From NCBI RefSeq assembly GCF_030818015.1, contig NZ_JAUSZX010000001.1:4154001-4218000 (forward strand): DNA of 64,000 bases, read 5' to 3'. The notes below the pieces were generated by a model. That model did not search any database, was not told where the DNA came from, and saw only the letters and a program-made list of their open reading frames with translations. A program made the position numbers and the translations under genes. This document shows positions 32,968 through 42,051 of this stretch, one piece after another. The DNA comes from Arthrobacter globiformis (GTDB lineage: Bacteria > Actinomycetota > Actinomycetes > Actinomycetales > Micrococcaceae). Position 1 is the first letter of the stretch. The number at the start of each line of letters is the position of its first letter.

Positions 32968-34492
32968 CGACGACCCGCGGCTCGGGAAGCTGCTCGACGG
33001 CATCGTCCGACTGGCGGCCGGGGAACTGCACTCGCGCATTGAGATTTCCGAGGCTCGGGACGAGCTGGATGCGGTGATCATGGGCACCAACCTGCTCGCC
33101 GAGGACCTGCAGATCATCTACCAGGAGCTCGAGGAGCGCGTGGAATCGCGCACGCGGATGCTCAACGCGGCGCACAAAGAGCTCCAGCAGATGGCGCTCA
33201 CCGATTCCCTGACGGGACTCTACAACCGGTCGGCGCTGGTCAGCGCCGTCAACGGTGCCCAGGCGGAAGCGGCCGACGGCGGGCTGCCGCCGGCGCTGCT
33301 GTTGCTGGACCTGGACGCCTTCAAGAGCATCAACGATTCACTGGGCCACTCTGTGGGTGACCAGGTGCTGGCCACTGTGGGGGAACGGATCCGTGCGTGC
33401 GTGCGCGACGGCGACATGGTGGCCCGGCTGGGCGGCGACGAGTTCGCCGTCCTGCTCCCTGCCACCACCCCGGCCAAGGCGTCCGCCGTCGGAAACCGGA
33501 TCCTGGATTCCCTTAACGGGACCCTGGAAGTGGACGGCAAGACCATCCGCTGCGGCGCGAGCCTGGGCCTGAGGATTGCCGATCCCGGCGAGACGTCCGA
33601 GGAACTGCTGATGGAGGCAGACATCGCGATGTACGCCTCCAAGGCCGACGCCCGCAACAAGCTGCGGGTGTTCGAACCGGCCATGCTCCACGCCCGGCAG
33701 CTCCGCAACCAGCTGGTCGGGGAACTGCGCGAGGCCATCGCCACCGACCAGCTGGTGCTGTACTACCAGCCGGTCATCGAGCTTGCCTCAGGGAAAATCG
33801 AGGGTGTGGAGGCCCTGGTCCGCTGGGGACACCCCAAGCGCGGCCTGATCATGCCGGACGAATTCATCCCGGTCGCCGAGGAGACGGGACTCATTTCGGA
33901 GCTCGGCAACTGGGTGCTCAGGAACTCCGTGGAGCAGCTCCGGCGCTGGCGCAGTTCCCCGGAAACCGGCCGCCACAACTTCGACATGCGCATCAACGTC
34001 TCGGCCGCGGACCTGCAGCGGCTGGAGTTCATCGAGGACGTGCGGGACGCGCTCACCGCCGCGAACCTCGAGCCTGCGCTGCTGGTCCTGGAGCTGACGG
34101 AGAGCGACATCATCAAGGGCAACGAGCTCGACCGGTACACGCTCGCCAGCCTGCGGCAGCTCGGTGTGGGCCTGGAGATCGACGACTTCGGCACCGGGTA
34201 TTCCTCCATCAGCTACCTGCGGCGCCTGCCCGTGGACCGCGTCAAGGTGGACCGGACACTGCTCACGGCACTCGGCAGCGACCCCGCGCAGCCTGCACTG
34301 ATCGCGGCCATCCTGCAGCTCATCCGGGCCTGCGGGCTCGAGGCCGTGTGGGAGGGCGTGGAAAACGCGGAGCAGGCCGAGCATCTGCGGAACACCGGCT
34401 GCGTCAGCGGGCAGGGGTACTACTTCAGCCGCCCCCTCCCCGCGGCCGAGTTCACCGAACGCCTCGCGTGGCAGGACATCTGGCCCGGCTGA
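32957..34492 (+). CDS. GGDEF-EAL cyclic-di-GMP enzyme with N-terminal HAMP-like region
   Basis: The 511 residues start with a HAMP-like coiled region (GIVRLAAGELHSRIEISEA), then a GGDEF domain with intact GGDEF (159-163) and D(L/F)D-type metal site LLDLDAFKSIND. The EAL domain has EAL (285-287), INVSA, ELTESD, EIDDFGTGYSS, VKVDR and the EGVE loop, so all catalytic residues of a phosphodiesterase seem present. Both synthesis and hydrolysis of c-di-GMP are possible. No transmembrane helix is seen, so it is cytosolic. The ATG (TTG 32951 is an alternative) overlaps the STAS-like gene by 11 bases. Confidence 0.93.
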   Translation: MFSNDDPRLGKLLDGIVRLAAGELHSRIEISEARDELDAVIMGTNLLAEDLQIIYQELEERVESRTRMLNAAHKELQQMALTDSLTGLYNRSALVSAVNGAQAEAADGGLPPALLLLDLDAFKSINDSLGHSVGDQVLATVGERIRACVRDGDMVARLGGDEFAVLLPATTPAKASAVGNRILDSLNGTLEVDGKTIRCGASLGLRIADPGETSEELLMEADIAMYASKADARNKLRVFEPAMLHARQLRNQLVGELREAIATDQLVLYYQPVIELASGKIEGVEALVRWGHPKRGLIMPDEFIPVAEETGLISELGNWVLRNSVEQLRRWRSSPETGRHNFDMRINVSAADLQRLEFIEDVRDALTAANLEPALLVLELTESDIIKGNELDRYTLASLRQLGVGLEIDDFGTGYSSISYLRRLPVDRVKVDRTLLTALGSDPAQPALIAAILQLIRACGLEAVWEGVENAEQAEHLRNTGCVSGQGYYFSRPLPAAEFTERLAWQDIWPG

Positions 34493-34543
34493 GGCCGTTT
34501 GCTGCGGCCCGAGTTGTTGCGCCCCGAGCGCTTAGCCCCGAGC

Positions 34544-35698
34544 CTAGCCCCCGACGACGGCGGCTGTTGCCTCGGCGATGGCGCGCTCTTCGTCCGTGGG
34601 CACCACCAGCACGGGGATGGCGGACGCTTCGGTGGAAATCACGCGGGGTTCCTTGGACCGCTCGCTGTTCAGCCCGGCGTCGAGCTCGATGCCCAGCGCC
34701 CCCAGACGCTCCCCCACCAGAGAGCGGAACTGGTGCGAGTTCTCGCCGATCCCGGCGGTGAACACCAGCGCCTTGGCCCCGCCGACCGCCACGTGGTAGC
34801 CGCCGATGTACTTGGCGAGCCGGTAGGAGGTGACCGCCAGCGCGGTGGCCGCGCGGGAATCACCGGATTCGGCCGCCTCCACCACCGAGCGCATGTCGTT
34901 GTTGCCGGCGAGCCCCTTGAGCCCGGACTCGCGGTTGAGCATCGAATCGAGGTCCTCGGCGTTCCAGCCGGTGCGGGCCAGGAACACCAGGATGGACGGG
35001 TCCAGGTCGCCGGAGCGGGTGCCCATGACCAGGCCCTCCAGCGGCGTGAAGCCCATCGACGTGTCCACGGACTTGCCGCCCCGGATTGCCGTGACGGAGG
35101 CCCCGTTGCCGAGGTGGGCGATGACGCCGTCGAACTCCTCCACCGGGATATCCAGCAGCGCGGCGGCACGGGCGGTGACGTATTCGTGTGAGGTCCCGTG
35201 GAAGCCGTACCGGCGGATCCCGTGGTTGGTGTAGAGCTCATCCGGAACGGCGTAGCGCCAGGCGTGCTCGGGCAGGCTGCGGTGGAAGGCGGTATCGAAC
35301 ACGGCCACCTGCGGCATGTCCGGCCACTTCTTGGTGATGGCGCGGATGCCCAGCACGTTGGCGGGGTTGTGCAGCGGCGCGAGCGGGTTGAGCCGTTCGA
35401 TGGCGCGGGTGATCTCGTTGTCGATCAGCACGGGTTCGCCGAACCGCTCGCCGCCGTGCACCACGCGGTGCCCCACCGCGTCCAGCTGCCTTTCGCCCAG
35501 CACGTCGTGGATGGCCGCGTCCACCTGCTCGAGGGCTTCGGCGTGGTCTGCCGGGCCCACCACCTCGCCGTCGCCCTGGCCGCCGTTGGACACGCCGATC
35601 CGCTCGATCAGCCCTTCGGTGAGCACGCTGCCTTCGGCGACGTCGCGCACCTGGTACTTGAGCGAGGACGAGCCGGAGTTGATGACGAGCACGAGCAT
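34544..35698 (-). CDS. ackA: Acetate kinase
   Basis: The 384-residue protein has the acetokinase signatures VLVINSGSSSLKYQV at the N-terminus and later VAVFDTAFHRSLPEHAW, YGFHGTSHEYV, IAHLGNGASVTAIRGGKS and VFTAGIGENS. It transfers phosphate between ATP and acetate, making acetyl phosphate. The gene follows pta with an 8-base gap, forming the classical pta-ackA operon for acetate overflow and reuse. Confidence 0.97.
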   Translation of the reverse strand: MLVLVINSGSSSLKYQVRDVAEGSVLTEGLIERIGVSNGGQGDGEVVGPADHAEALEQVDAAIHDVLGERQLDAVGHRVVHGGERFGEPVLIDNEITRAIERLNPLAPLHNPANVLGIRAITKKWPDMPQVAVFDTAFHRSLPEHAWRYAVPDELYTNHGIRRYGFHGTSHEYVTARAAALLDIPVEEFDGVIAHLGNGASVTAIRGGKSVDTSMGFTPLEGLVMGTRSGDLDPSILVFLARTGWNAEDLDSMLNRESGLKGLAGNNDMRSVVEAAESGDSRAATALAVTSYRLAKYIGGYHVAVGGAKALVFTAGIGENSHQFRSLVGERLGALGIELDAGLNSERSKEPRVISTEASAIPVLVVPTDEERAIAEATAAVVGG

Positions 35699-35706
35699 GG
35701 GGCCTC

Positions 35707-37830
35707 CTAAGCCTTGACTGCTGAGACGGCGGACGGTTCTGTGGTGCCGGTGGCGGGTGCCGCTGTCTGCGCCTGGATCGCGGTGATGGCCACCGTGTTC
35801 ACGATGTCTTCCACGGTGCAGCCGCGGGAGAGGTCGTTGACGGGCTTGCGCAGCCCCTGCAGGACGGGCCCGACGGCGACCGCTCCGGAGCTCTGCTGCA
35901 CCGCCTTGTACGTGTTGTTGCCGGTGTTCAGGTCCGGGAAGATGAACACCGTCGCCTGCCCGGCGACGGACGAGCCGGGCATCTTGGACTCGGCGATGGA
36001 GGCGTCCACGGCGGCGTCGTACTGGATGGGGCCCTCGACGGCGAGATCCGGGCGGCGTTCCCTGACCAGGTCGGTGGCCTGCCGGACTTCCTCCACAGCC
36101 TCGCCCGAGCCGGAGCCGCCGGTGGAGTAGGACAGCATGGCCACGCGCGGCTCCACCCCGAACTGGGCCGCGGTCTCGGCGGAGGCCAGGGCTATGTCCG
36201 CGAGCTGCTCCACGTTGGGGTCCGGGTTCACCGCGCAGTCGCCGTAGACCAGCACGCGGTCCGGCATGAGCATGAGGAACACCGAGGAGACGATCTTCAC
36301 GCCCTGCCGGGTCTTCACGAACTCCAGGGCAGGCCGGATGGTGTGGGCCGTGGTGTGCGCGGCGCCGGAGACCATACCGTCCACCACGCCCAGCTGGACC
36401 ATCATGGTGCCGAAGTAGCTTTCGTCCTGCATGACCTCCAGCGCCCGGGCCAGGTCAACGCCCTTGTGCGCCCGGAGCTCGGCGTACCTGGCGGCGAAGT
36501 CCTGGCGCAGCTCGGAGGTGGCGGGGTCCACGATGTTGATGCCGGCGAGGTCGATGCCCCGGCTGGCGGCGAGCTCCCGGACGTCGGCTTCCCGGCCCAG
36601 CAGCGTGAGGTCGCAGACGTCCCGGCGGTGCAGGATCTCGGCGGCCTTCAGGATCCGGATGTCCTTGCCCTCCGGCAGGACGATGTGCCGGCGCTGGGAG
36701 CGGGCCCGCTCGATGAGGTCGTGCAGGAACCGCAGCGGGGTCATCCGTTCGGCGCGGGGCAGGTGCAGGCGCTCGAGCATCTCGGCCTCGTCCACCTGCC
36801 GGGACCACAGGCCCAGCGCGGACGCCACCTTCCGCCGGTGGCCGCTCCAGATCTCGCTGCGGACCTCGGACACGCGCCGGGCCGTGGTGTAGGTGTCATC
36901 CTCCGTGGCGAACACCGGGAACGGGGCGGAGGCCAGCAGCGGATAGATGTTGGCGTCCGGAGCCAGGCCGCCGGTGAGGATCAGCCCGGACGGCACCGGG
37001 AACTCGGGCGAGAAGGACGACGCCAGGCAGGCCACCATCACGTCCGCCCGGTCACCGGGCACGATCACCAGCGCGCCGTCGTCGAGCACGTTCAGGAAGT
37101 TGCCCACATTCATGGCGGCGACCTTGACGTCCCGGACGTCCCGCTCCATGTCAGCGCGGCCGGCGATCTGCCGCAGCGCCAGCGCCGTGCCCACCTCGCC
37201 GGTGGTGGGCCGGGCGATGTCCTCCAGCTCCGGGAAAACGTACACCGGCCGGCCGGACGCGCCCGGCTTTACGGCGGCAATGATGGCGTCCACGTCCTCC
37301 GGGTCCGCCCGGTTCACCATCATGGCCAGCAGCGAGCACTTTTCGGCGGCGAGTTCCTTACGGGCGACGTCGACGGCGGCCGCGGCCTCCGCCACGCTGC
37401 GCCCCTTGGCGCCCACCACCGCGACGACGGGCGCGGCCAGGTTGTTGGCCAGGCGTGCGTTGAGGTCGAATTCGACGGCGGCGTCGTGGCCGGTGAGGTC
37501 CGTCCCCTCCACGATGATCACGTCGCAGTGCCGGCCCATCTCGGCGAAGATCTCCACGCAGCGGGAGTCGATGTCCTCGCGCCTGCCCTCTGCGAGCAGG
37601 CCGCGGACCTCGGTGAACGTCAGCCCGCCGCGGCAGCGCTGGTCGTCCAGGTCGAAGCGGGACTTCATGAGCGCCACCATCGGATCCGCGCCGGCGTCGT
37701 CGCCGTGCACCACGGGTTTGAAGAATCCGATCCGGTCCGCGTGCCGGTGGAGCGTGTCCGCCAGGCCCAGCGCTATGAGCGACTTCCCCGATCCCGGAGT
37801 GGTCGCGCTGACATATATCCCTTTGGCCAT
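35707..37830 (-). CDS. pta: Phosphate acetyltransferase
   Basis: The 707-residue protein is the long form: an N-terminal P-loop ATPase-like region (IYVSATTPGSGKSLIALGLA), a central DRTGG domain (about 215-325; LILTGGLAPD) and a C-terminal PTA domain (about 375-690; RRHIVLPEGKDIRILKAAEIL, SYSTGGSGSGEAVEEV, GPVLQGLRKPVNDLSRG). It interconverts acetyl-CoA and acetyl phosphate. Long forms are usually allosterically controlled by their N-terminal domains. Confidence 0.97.
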   Translation of the reverse strand: MAKGIYVSATTPGSGKSLIALGLADTLHRHADRIGFFKPVVHGDDAGADPMVALMKSRFDLDDQRCRGGLTFTEVRGLLAEGRREDIDSRCVEIFAEMGRHCDVIIVEGTDLTGHDAAVEFDLNARLANNLAAPVVAVVGAKGRSVAEAAAAVDVARKELAAEKCSLLAMMVNRADPEDVDAIIAAVKPGASGRPVYVFPELEDIARPTTGEVGTALALRQIAGRADMERDVRDVKVAAMNVGNFLNVLDDGALVIVPGDRADVMVACLASSFSPEFPVPSGLILTGGLAPDANIYPLLASAPFPVFATEDDTYTTARRVSEVRSEIWSGHRRKVASALGLWSRQVDEAEMLERLHLPRAERMTPLRFLHDLIERARSQRRHIVLPEGKDIRILKAAEILHRRDVCDLTLLGREADVRELAASRGIDLAGINIVDPATSELRQDFAARYAELRAHKGVDLARALEVMQDESYFGTMMVQLGVVDGMVSGAAHTTAHTIRPALEFVKTRQGVKIVSSVFLMLMPDRVLVYGDCAVNPDPNVEQLADIALASAETAAQFGVEPRVAMLSYSTGGSGSGEAVEEVRQATDLVRERRPDLAVEGPIQYDAAVDASIAESKMPGSSVAGQATVFIFPDLNTGNNTYKAVQQSSGAVAVGPVLQGLRKPVNDLSRGCTVEDIVNTVAITAIQAQTAAPATGTTEPSAVSAVKA

Positions 37831-38070
37831 GGTCTGTCCTCTGGTTGGAAGCTCCTGCGTGGAACGTACTGCATTGGACGTGCCGGATTACTGACTGGGC
37901 GCGCCGAGGCCCGCCCACCCCCATACTTTCACTTGTTGCCGCGCTTCCGGGAGCACACAATGGTGTTGATTGCCACGTCGGCGCACATTCGCCGCCCCGG
38001 ACCCGGAGTGGGCCAGCGCCCCGGGACCGGCCCATCCGCAGCAGCACCCTGGGCTGCAACGTCCTGAACG

Positions 38071-38943
38071 ATGGTGGTCCCGATGAATCCCGCTGGCCGC
38101 GCTTCCGATCCATCCTCGCGGCGCGGAACCAAAGCGCGGCGCCGGGCCAAGGCCTGGGAGGCGGGCCACCGGCTCACGTTGTTCTTCGCCCTGGCCTTCG
38201 CTATTTCATGGCTGGTGTGGCCGCTGACCCTCCTCAACCCGAACAGCTCGCCCCTGATACCGTTCGGGCCTGCCCTGGCCGCGGCCATCACCGCCTTTCT
38301 CGCAGGCGGCAAGGCCGAGCTGCTGCAACTGCTCGGGCAGCTGGCCCGGTGGCGCGTGGCCGGCCGCTGGTATTTGGCCGCCGCGGGCCTGCCGTGCCTG
38401 CTGGTAACAGTAGCCACTGCCCTCACAGTCTCCGGCGGCGCACCCGCCCCGGAGCTCGGACCCAATCCGGGCTGGTTCATGCTGCTGGGCACCTTCGCGT
38501 TCACAATGGTGACCGTTGGCCTCTTCGAGGAGCTGGGCTGGCGCGGCTACGCCCTTCCGCTCCTGCAGCGGGACCGCCCGGCCCTGTCTGCGGCGCTGCT
38601 CCTCGGGCTGGTGTGGGCGGCGTGGCACCTGCCGGAGCTGCTGTCGGATCCCACCGGGCAGCGGCCGCCGCTGCCGTTCCTGCTGATGGTCCTGGCGCAG
38701 TCCGTGCTGCTGGCCTGGCTCTACAACAGCAGCGGCAGCGTTCCCATCTGCATGGTTTTCCACGCCGCGTTCAACACCTCCGGTGCCCTGGTCTTTCCCG
38801 CCCTGCTTGGGCCTGACTACCTCACGCTCTGGTGGACCGTGGCGCTTCTGCATGTCCTGGCCGCGCTGGTGGTCGTCGCTGTCGCCGGACCCCTAAGGCT
38901 GGCCCGCACCCTTGACACGAACCCCTCCAATGGGATTACCTAA
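38071..38943 (+). CDS. CPBP family intramembrane glutamic protease
   Basis: The 290-residue protein has about seven transmembrane helices and the three CPBP motifs: FEELGWRGYALPLLQ (EE-x3-R), WAAWHLPELL (His) and FHAAFNTSGAL (His and Asn). These line the intramembrane active site of Rce1/CAAX-type proteases. The N-terminus is rich in Arg and cytosolic. The gene ends only 2 bases before the PaaR-type operator of paaI, so it is upstream but unrelated in function. Confidence 0.9.
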   Translation: MVVPMNPAGRASDPSSRRGTKARRRAKAWEAGHRLTLFFALAFAISWLVWPLTLLNPNSSPLIPFGPALAAAITAFLAGGKAELLQLLGQLARWRVAGRWYLAAAGLPCLLVTVATALTVSGGAPAPELGPNPGWFMLLGTFAFTMVTVGLFEELGWRGYALPLLQRDRPALSAALLLGLVWAAWHLPELLSDPTGQRPPLPFLLMVLAQSVLLAWLYNSSGSVPICMVFHAAFNTSGALVFPALLGPDYLTLWWTVALLHVLAALVVVAVAGPLRLARTLDTNPSNGIT

Positions 38944-38944
38944 T

Positions 38945-38957
38945 GAACGATCGGTAA
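38945..38957 (-). promoter_or_regulatory. PaaR-type operator, site A (paaI-paaK promoter)
   Basis: On the minus strand the site reads TTACCGATCGTTC (complement of GAACGATCGGTAA), 23 bases before the paaI start. It shares the TTACCGAnCGTTC core with sites at 41351, 45723 and 57011, all at promoters of phenylacetate genes or the repressor gene itself. Confidence 0.7.
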
Positions 38958-38979
38958 ATAAAGCTGGAGGCAATGACGC

Positions 38980-39423
38980 ATGGCTGAAACAACAATCCCC
39001 GGGGTGTCCCACCCCATCCTCGAGAACGACTACGCCTCGGAATGGATGGGCATAGAAGTCCTTGCCCTGAGCGACGGCCACGCAACCGTCCGGATGACCC
39101 TCCGGCAGGAAATGCTCAACGGCTTCGGCATGGCCCACGGCGGAATGATCTTCGCCTTCGCAGACTCTGCGTTCGCTCTTGCCTGCAACCCAGCGTCCCC
39201 TGCCGACCTCGACAGCATCACCGTTGCCGCCGGCGTCGACATCAACTTCCTCAAGCCCGCCTACCAGGGCCAGGTGATCACCGCCGTCGCCGACCGCCGC
39301 TCCAGCGCGGGCCGCAGCGGCCTCTACGACATCCAGATCTTCGCTGCCGATCCCGGCGCCCAACTGCCGGGTGAGCTCATTGCCGAGTTCCGCGGGCGCA
39401 GCCGCACCATCCCCAAGAAGTAG
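38980..39423 (+). CDS. paaI: Phenylacetate-pathway thioesterase PaaI (hotdog fold)
   Basis: The 147-residue hotdog protein has the PaaI motif GFGMAHGGMIFAFADSAFAL (about residues 47-66), with the catalytic region HGG and Asp, then the VDINFLKPAYQGQ strand. PaaI releases CoA from dead-end hydroxyphenylacetyl-CoA and epoxide-derived thioesters, protecting the CoA pool. GGAGG lies just before the ATG. paaK follows 10 bases later in the same transcript. Confidence 0.93.
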   Translation: MAETTIPGVSHPILENDYASEWMGIEVLALSDGHATVRMTLRQEMLNGFGMAHGGMIFAFADSAFALACNPASPADLDSITVAAGVDINFLKPAYQGQVITAVADRRSSAGRSGLYDIQIFAADPGAQLPGELIAEFRGRSRTIPKK

Positions 39424-39433
39424 GAAACAGACC

Positions 39434-40789
39434 ATGACCCTCCACGCCCCTGAACCCACCGTCGCCGCCGCGCCTGCCGGCGCCGTGCTCGACCCCGAGG
39501 AGACCATGTCCCGGGACGAGCTGGAGGCGCTCCAGCTCAGCCGGCTCCAGCACACCGTCGCTTATGCCTACGACCGGGTTCCGCTCTACAAGCGCAAGTT
39601 CAACGACGCCGGCATCCACCCTTCGGACCTGCGCGAACTCGCCGACCTCGGCAACTTTCCCTTCACCACCAAGGAAGACCTTCGCCAGGAGTACCCGTTC
39701 GGTATGTTCGCCGTCCCGCAGAGCGAGGTGGCCCGTGTGCACGCCAGCTCCGGCACCACGGGCCGGCCCACCGTCGTCGGCTACACCAAGCAGGACCTTG
39801 CCGACTGGGCCAAACTGGTGGCCCGCTGCCTCCGGGCGTCCGGCGTCCGCCCCGGAATGAAGGTCCACAACGCCTACGGGTACGGCCTGTTCACCGGCGG
39901 GCTGGGCGCCCACGCCGGCGCCGAGGCCCTGGGCTGCACCGTGATTCCGATGTCCGGCGGGCAGACCGAGCGCCAGATCCAGCTCATCCAGGACTTCGAG
40001 CCGGACGCCATCCTGGCCACGCCCACGTACCTGCTCACCATCTCCGATGCCATGGCGCACATGGGCATCGACCCCACGTCCACCTCGCTGAAGTACGCGG
40101 TGCTCGGCGCCGAACCCTGGACGCAGGAGATGCGCCACGAGCTCGAAGTCACCATGAACATCAAGGCCTGCGACATCTACGGCCTCTCCGAGGTCATGGG
40201 TCCCGGCGTCGCGGGCGAATGTGTGGAGACCCAGGACGGCAGCCACATCTGGGAGGACCACTTCCGCCCGGAGATCATCGACCCCTTCAACCCGGCCCCG
40301 GGCAAGGAAAACGTGCTGGGCGACGGAGAACACGGCGAGCTGGTCTTCACCTCCCTCACCAAGGAAGCCCTGCCGATCATCCGGTACCGCACCAAGGACC
40401 TGACGCGTCTGCTCCCCGGCACCGCCCGCCCGGCACACCGACGGATGGGGCGCATCACCGGCCGCAGCGACGACATGATCATCCTCCGCGGCGTGAACCT
40501 CTTCCCCTCCCAGATTGAGGAAATCGCCCTCCGCATCCCCGAGCTCAGCCCGCACTTCCAGCTGGTGCTCACCCGGCCCGAGGGCCAGCGCATGGACCAG
40601 TTGACGGTGAAGATCGAGCGCCGTGAATCCGTCCCGGCAGAGGCAGTTAGGACGGCGGCCCGCGCCCTGCGCGAGCAGATCAAGATCCACGTAGGTTCTT
40701 CGTGCACGGTGGATGTGGTGGAGCCCGGCTCGCTCGAGCGTTCCAGCGGCAAGCTGCGCCGGATCTACGACCTGCGGCCGAAGGAATAG
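39434..40789 (+). CDS. paaK: Phenylacetate-CoA ligase
   Basis: ATG 39434 after AGGAAAC fits the family; the frame upstream to 39371 overlaps paaI. The 451-residue protein carries the AMP-binding signature VHASSGTTGRPTVVGYTKQD, YGLSEVMGPGVAGEC, YRTKDLTRLLPG, the RMGRITGRSDDMIILRGVNL block and the C-terminal Lys in RSSGKLRRIYD. It activates phenylacetate to phenylacetyl-CoA, the first step of the pathway. The epoxidase genes paaABCDE are not in this window. Confidence 0.96.
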   Translation: MTLHAPEPTVAAAPAGAVLDPEETMSRDELEALQLSRLQHTVAYAYDRVPLYKRKFNDAGIHPSDLRELADLGNFPFTTKEDLRQEYPFGMFAVPQSEVARVHASSGTTGRPTVVGYTKQDLADWAKLVARCLRASGVRPGMKVHNAYGYGLFTGGLGAHAGAEALGCTVIPMSGGQTERQIQLIQDFEPDAILATPTYLLTISDAMAHMGIDPTSTSLKYAVLGAEPWTQEMRHELEVTMNIKACDIYGLSEVMGPGVAGECVETQDGSHIWEDHFRPEIIDPFNPAPGKENVLGDGEHGELVFTSLTKEALPIIRYRTKDLTRLLPGTARPAHRRMGRITGRSDDMIILRGVNLFPSQIEEIALRIPELSPHFQLVLTRPEGQRMDQLTVKIERRESVPAEAVRTAARALREQIKIHVGSSCTVDVVEPGSLERSSGKLRRIYDLRPKE

Positions 40790-40799
40790 GCCTCCCGGG

Positions 40800-41213
40800 T
40801 TAGGGCGTGATCGACCAGCCGAACATCATGGCGTGGTCCTCGTGGGCCAGGTTGTGGCAGTGCGCCACGTACGGGCCCACGAAGTCCCGGAAGCCCCGGT
40901 AGAGGACCACCGACTCGCCGGGATCGAGCGCCGCCAGGTCTTCCTTCGAGACGTCGTCGGGGTGCCCGGGATCTCCTGCACGGGTCACGTCCTTGGCAGG
41001 GTCCTTGGCGGCCGGGAACTCACCCTGCACGGCGCTCGTCGCCCATGTCCATGCCGCCTTTCGGGTCATAGATCGGGTACAGGCCCACCATCCCCTTGTA
41101 CACATTCGAGCCGGTGTGGTCCATCGTGTGATCGTGGAACCAGAAGAAGCTCTGCTTCTCCCGGTCGTCGCCGCCGGCGGGCCAGTTGCCGCACCGATTC
41201 CCCTGGCGAAACT
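40800..41213 (-). pseudogene. Multicopper oxidase remnant with internal deletion
   Basis: One minus-strand frame (about 41213 to 41040) reads SFFWFHDHTMDHTGSNVYKG, then MVGLYPIYDPKGGMDMGDE, the HDH copper motif of three-domain multicopper oxidases. A second frame (40800-41030) reads FRDFVGPYVAHCHNLAHED and HAMMFGWSI, the C-terminal HCH type 1/type 3 site. The two are joined by a deletion with frameshift, and the N-terminal domain is gone. It lies between paaK and the repressor gene. Confidence 0.75.
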
Positions 41214-41350
41214 GTGGGGCTCGGACCTTGGGGAAGGCTGACGGCCAGCCGCGCAGACCCTCCGAATGGGCGGTCTGCCGACCGTCGCGGATGCCCGGCC
41301 CGCACGGGCGGGCCTGCCTGTGTCGTCTTGTTTTTCGGCGCGTGCCCGGA

Positions 41351-41363
41351 TTACCGAACGTTC
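41351..41363 (+). promoter_or_regulatory. PaaR-type operator, site B (repressor promoter)
   Basis: TTACCGAACGTTC lies 18 bases before the repressor start codon, so binding there would shut off the repressor's own gene. It matches the sites at 38945, 45723 and 57011. Confidence 0.7.
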
Positions 41364-41380
41364 ATGAGAAAATAGCCGGT

Positions 41381-41998
41381 ATGCCCAGCACAGCAGCCAG
41401 CACAGCAGCCACCACCAAACGCGGCCGTCCCGGCTACGACCAGCAGTCGGTGCTGCTGATCGCCGTCGACGTCTTCAACCGCCACGGCTACGATGCCACA
41501 TCCATGGGCATCCTCGCCGAAAATCTGGGCATCTCCAAGTCCGCGATCTACCATCATGTGCCGTCCAAGGGTGACCTGCTGAAGCTCGCACTGGACCACG
41601 CGCTCGGCGGGCTGGAGGCCATCCTGGACCAGCCCGGGGCCACCTCGGGGGCGGCTGATGCGCGGCTGGAGTTCGTGCTGCGCCAGACCATAGCCGTGCT
41701 GGTGGAGCGGCTGCCGTTCGTCACGCTGCTGCTGCGGCTGCGCGGCAATACGGACATCGAGCGGAACGCCATGGAACGCCGCCGCGCCTTCGACCACAAG
41801 GTCGCGGGGCTGATCTCCGCGGCCCGCGACGAGGGATCGCTGCGCCAGGACATCGACCCCCGCACCGTGACCCGGCTCCTCTTCGGAACCATCAACTCGA
41901 TCGTCGAGTGGTACAAACCGGGCGGTTCACTCTCGCCGGAAAAGCTGGCCGACGACGTCATCACCATGGCGTTCGACGGCCTGCACGCGAAACCCTGA
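41381..41998 (+). CDS. paaR: TetR-family repressor of the phenylacetate genes
   Basis: ATG 41381 is preferred; the upstream frame from 41186 lies in the multicopper oxidase remnant and crosses the operator. The 205-residue protein has the TetR helix-turn-helix YDATSMGILAENLGISKSAI and YHHVPSKGDLLK (about residues 36-67), then an all-helical ligand domain. The adjacent paa genes and four shared palindromic sites identify it as PaaR, whose known inducer is phenylacetyl-CoA. The inference about ligand comes from known homologues, not from this sequence. Confidence 0.88.
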   Translation: MPSTAASTAATTKRGRPGYDQQSVLLIAVDVFNRHGYDATSMGILAENLGISKSAIYHHVPSKGDLLKLALDHALGGLEAILDQPGATSGAADARLEFVLRQTIAVLVERLPFVTLLLRLRGNTDIERNAMERRRAFDHKVAGLISAARDEGSLRQDIDPRTVTRLLFGTINSIVEWYKPGGSLSPEKLADDVITMAFDGLHAKP

Positions 41999-42051
41999 CA
42001 GGCTAAAAATTAGGCGTTGACGCCGGGCCCCCGGATGCCCACCCTGAATGC

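Noticed and set aside
36343..38067. 574-codon frame on the plus strand opposite pta
   Set aside because: Antisense shadow of pta with Val/Gly/Arg-rich repeats and no recognisable domain.
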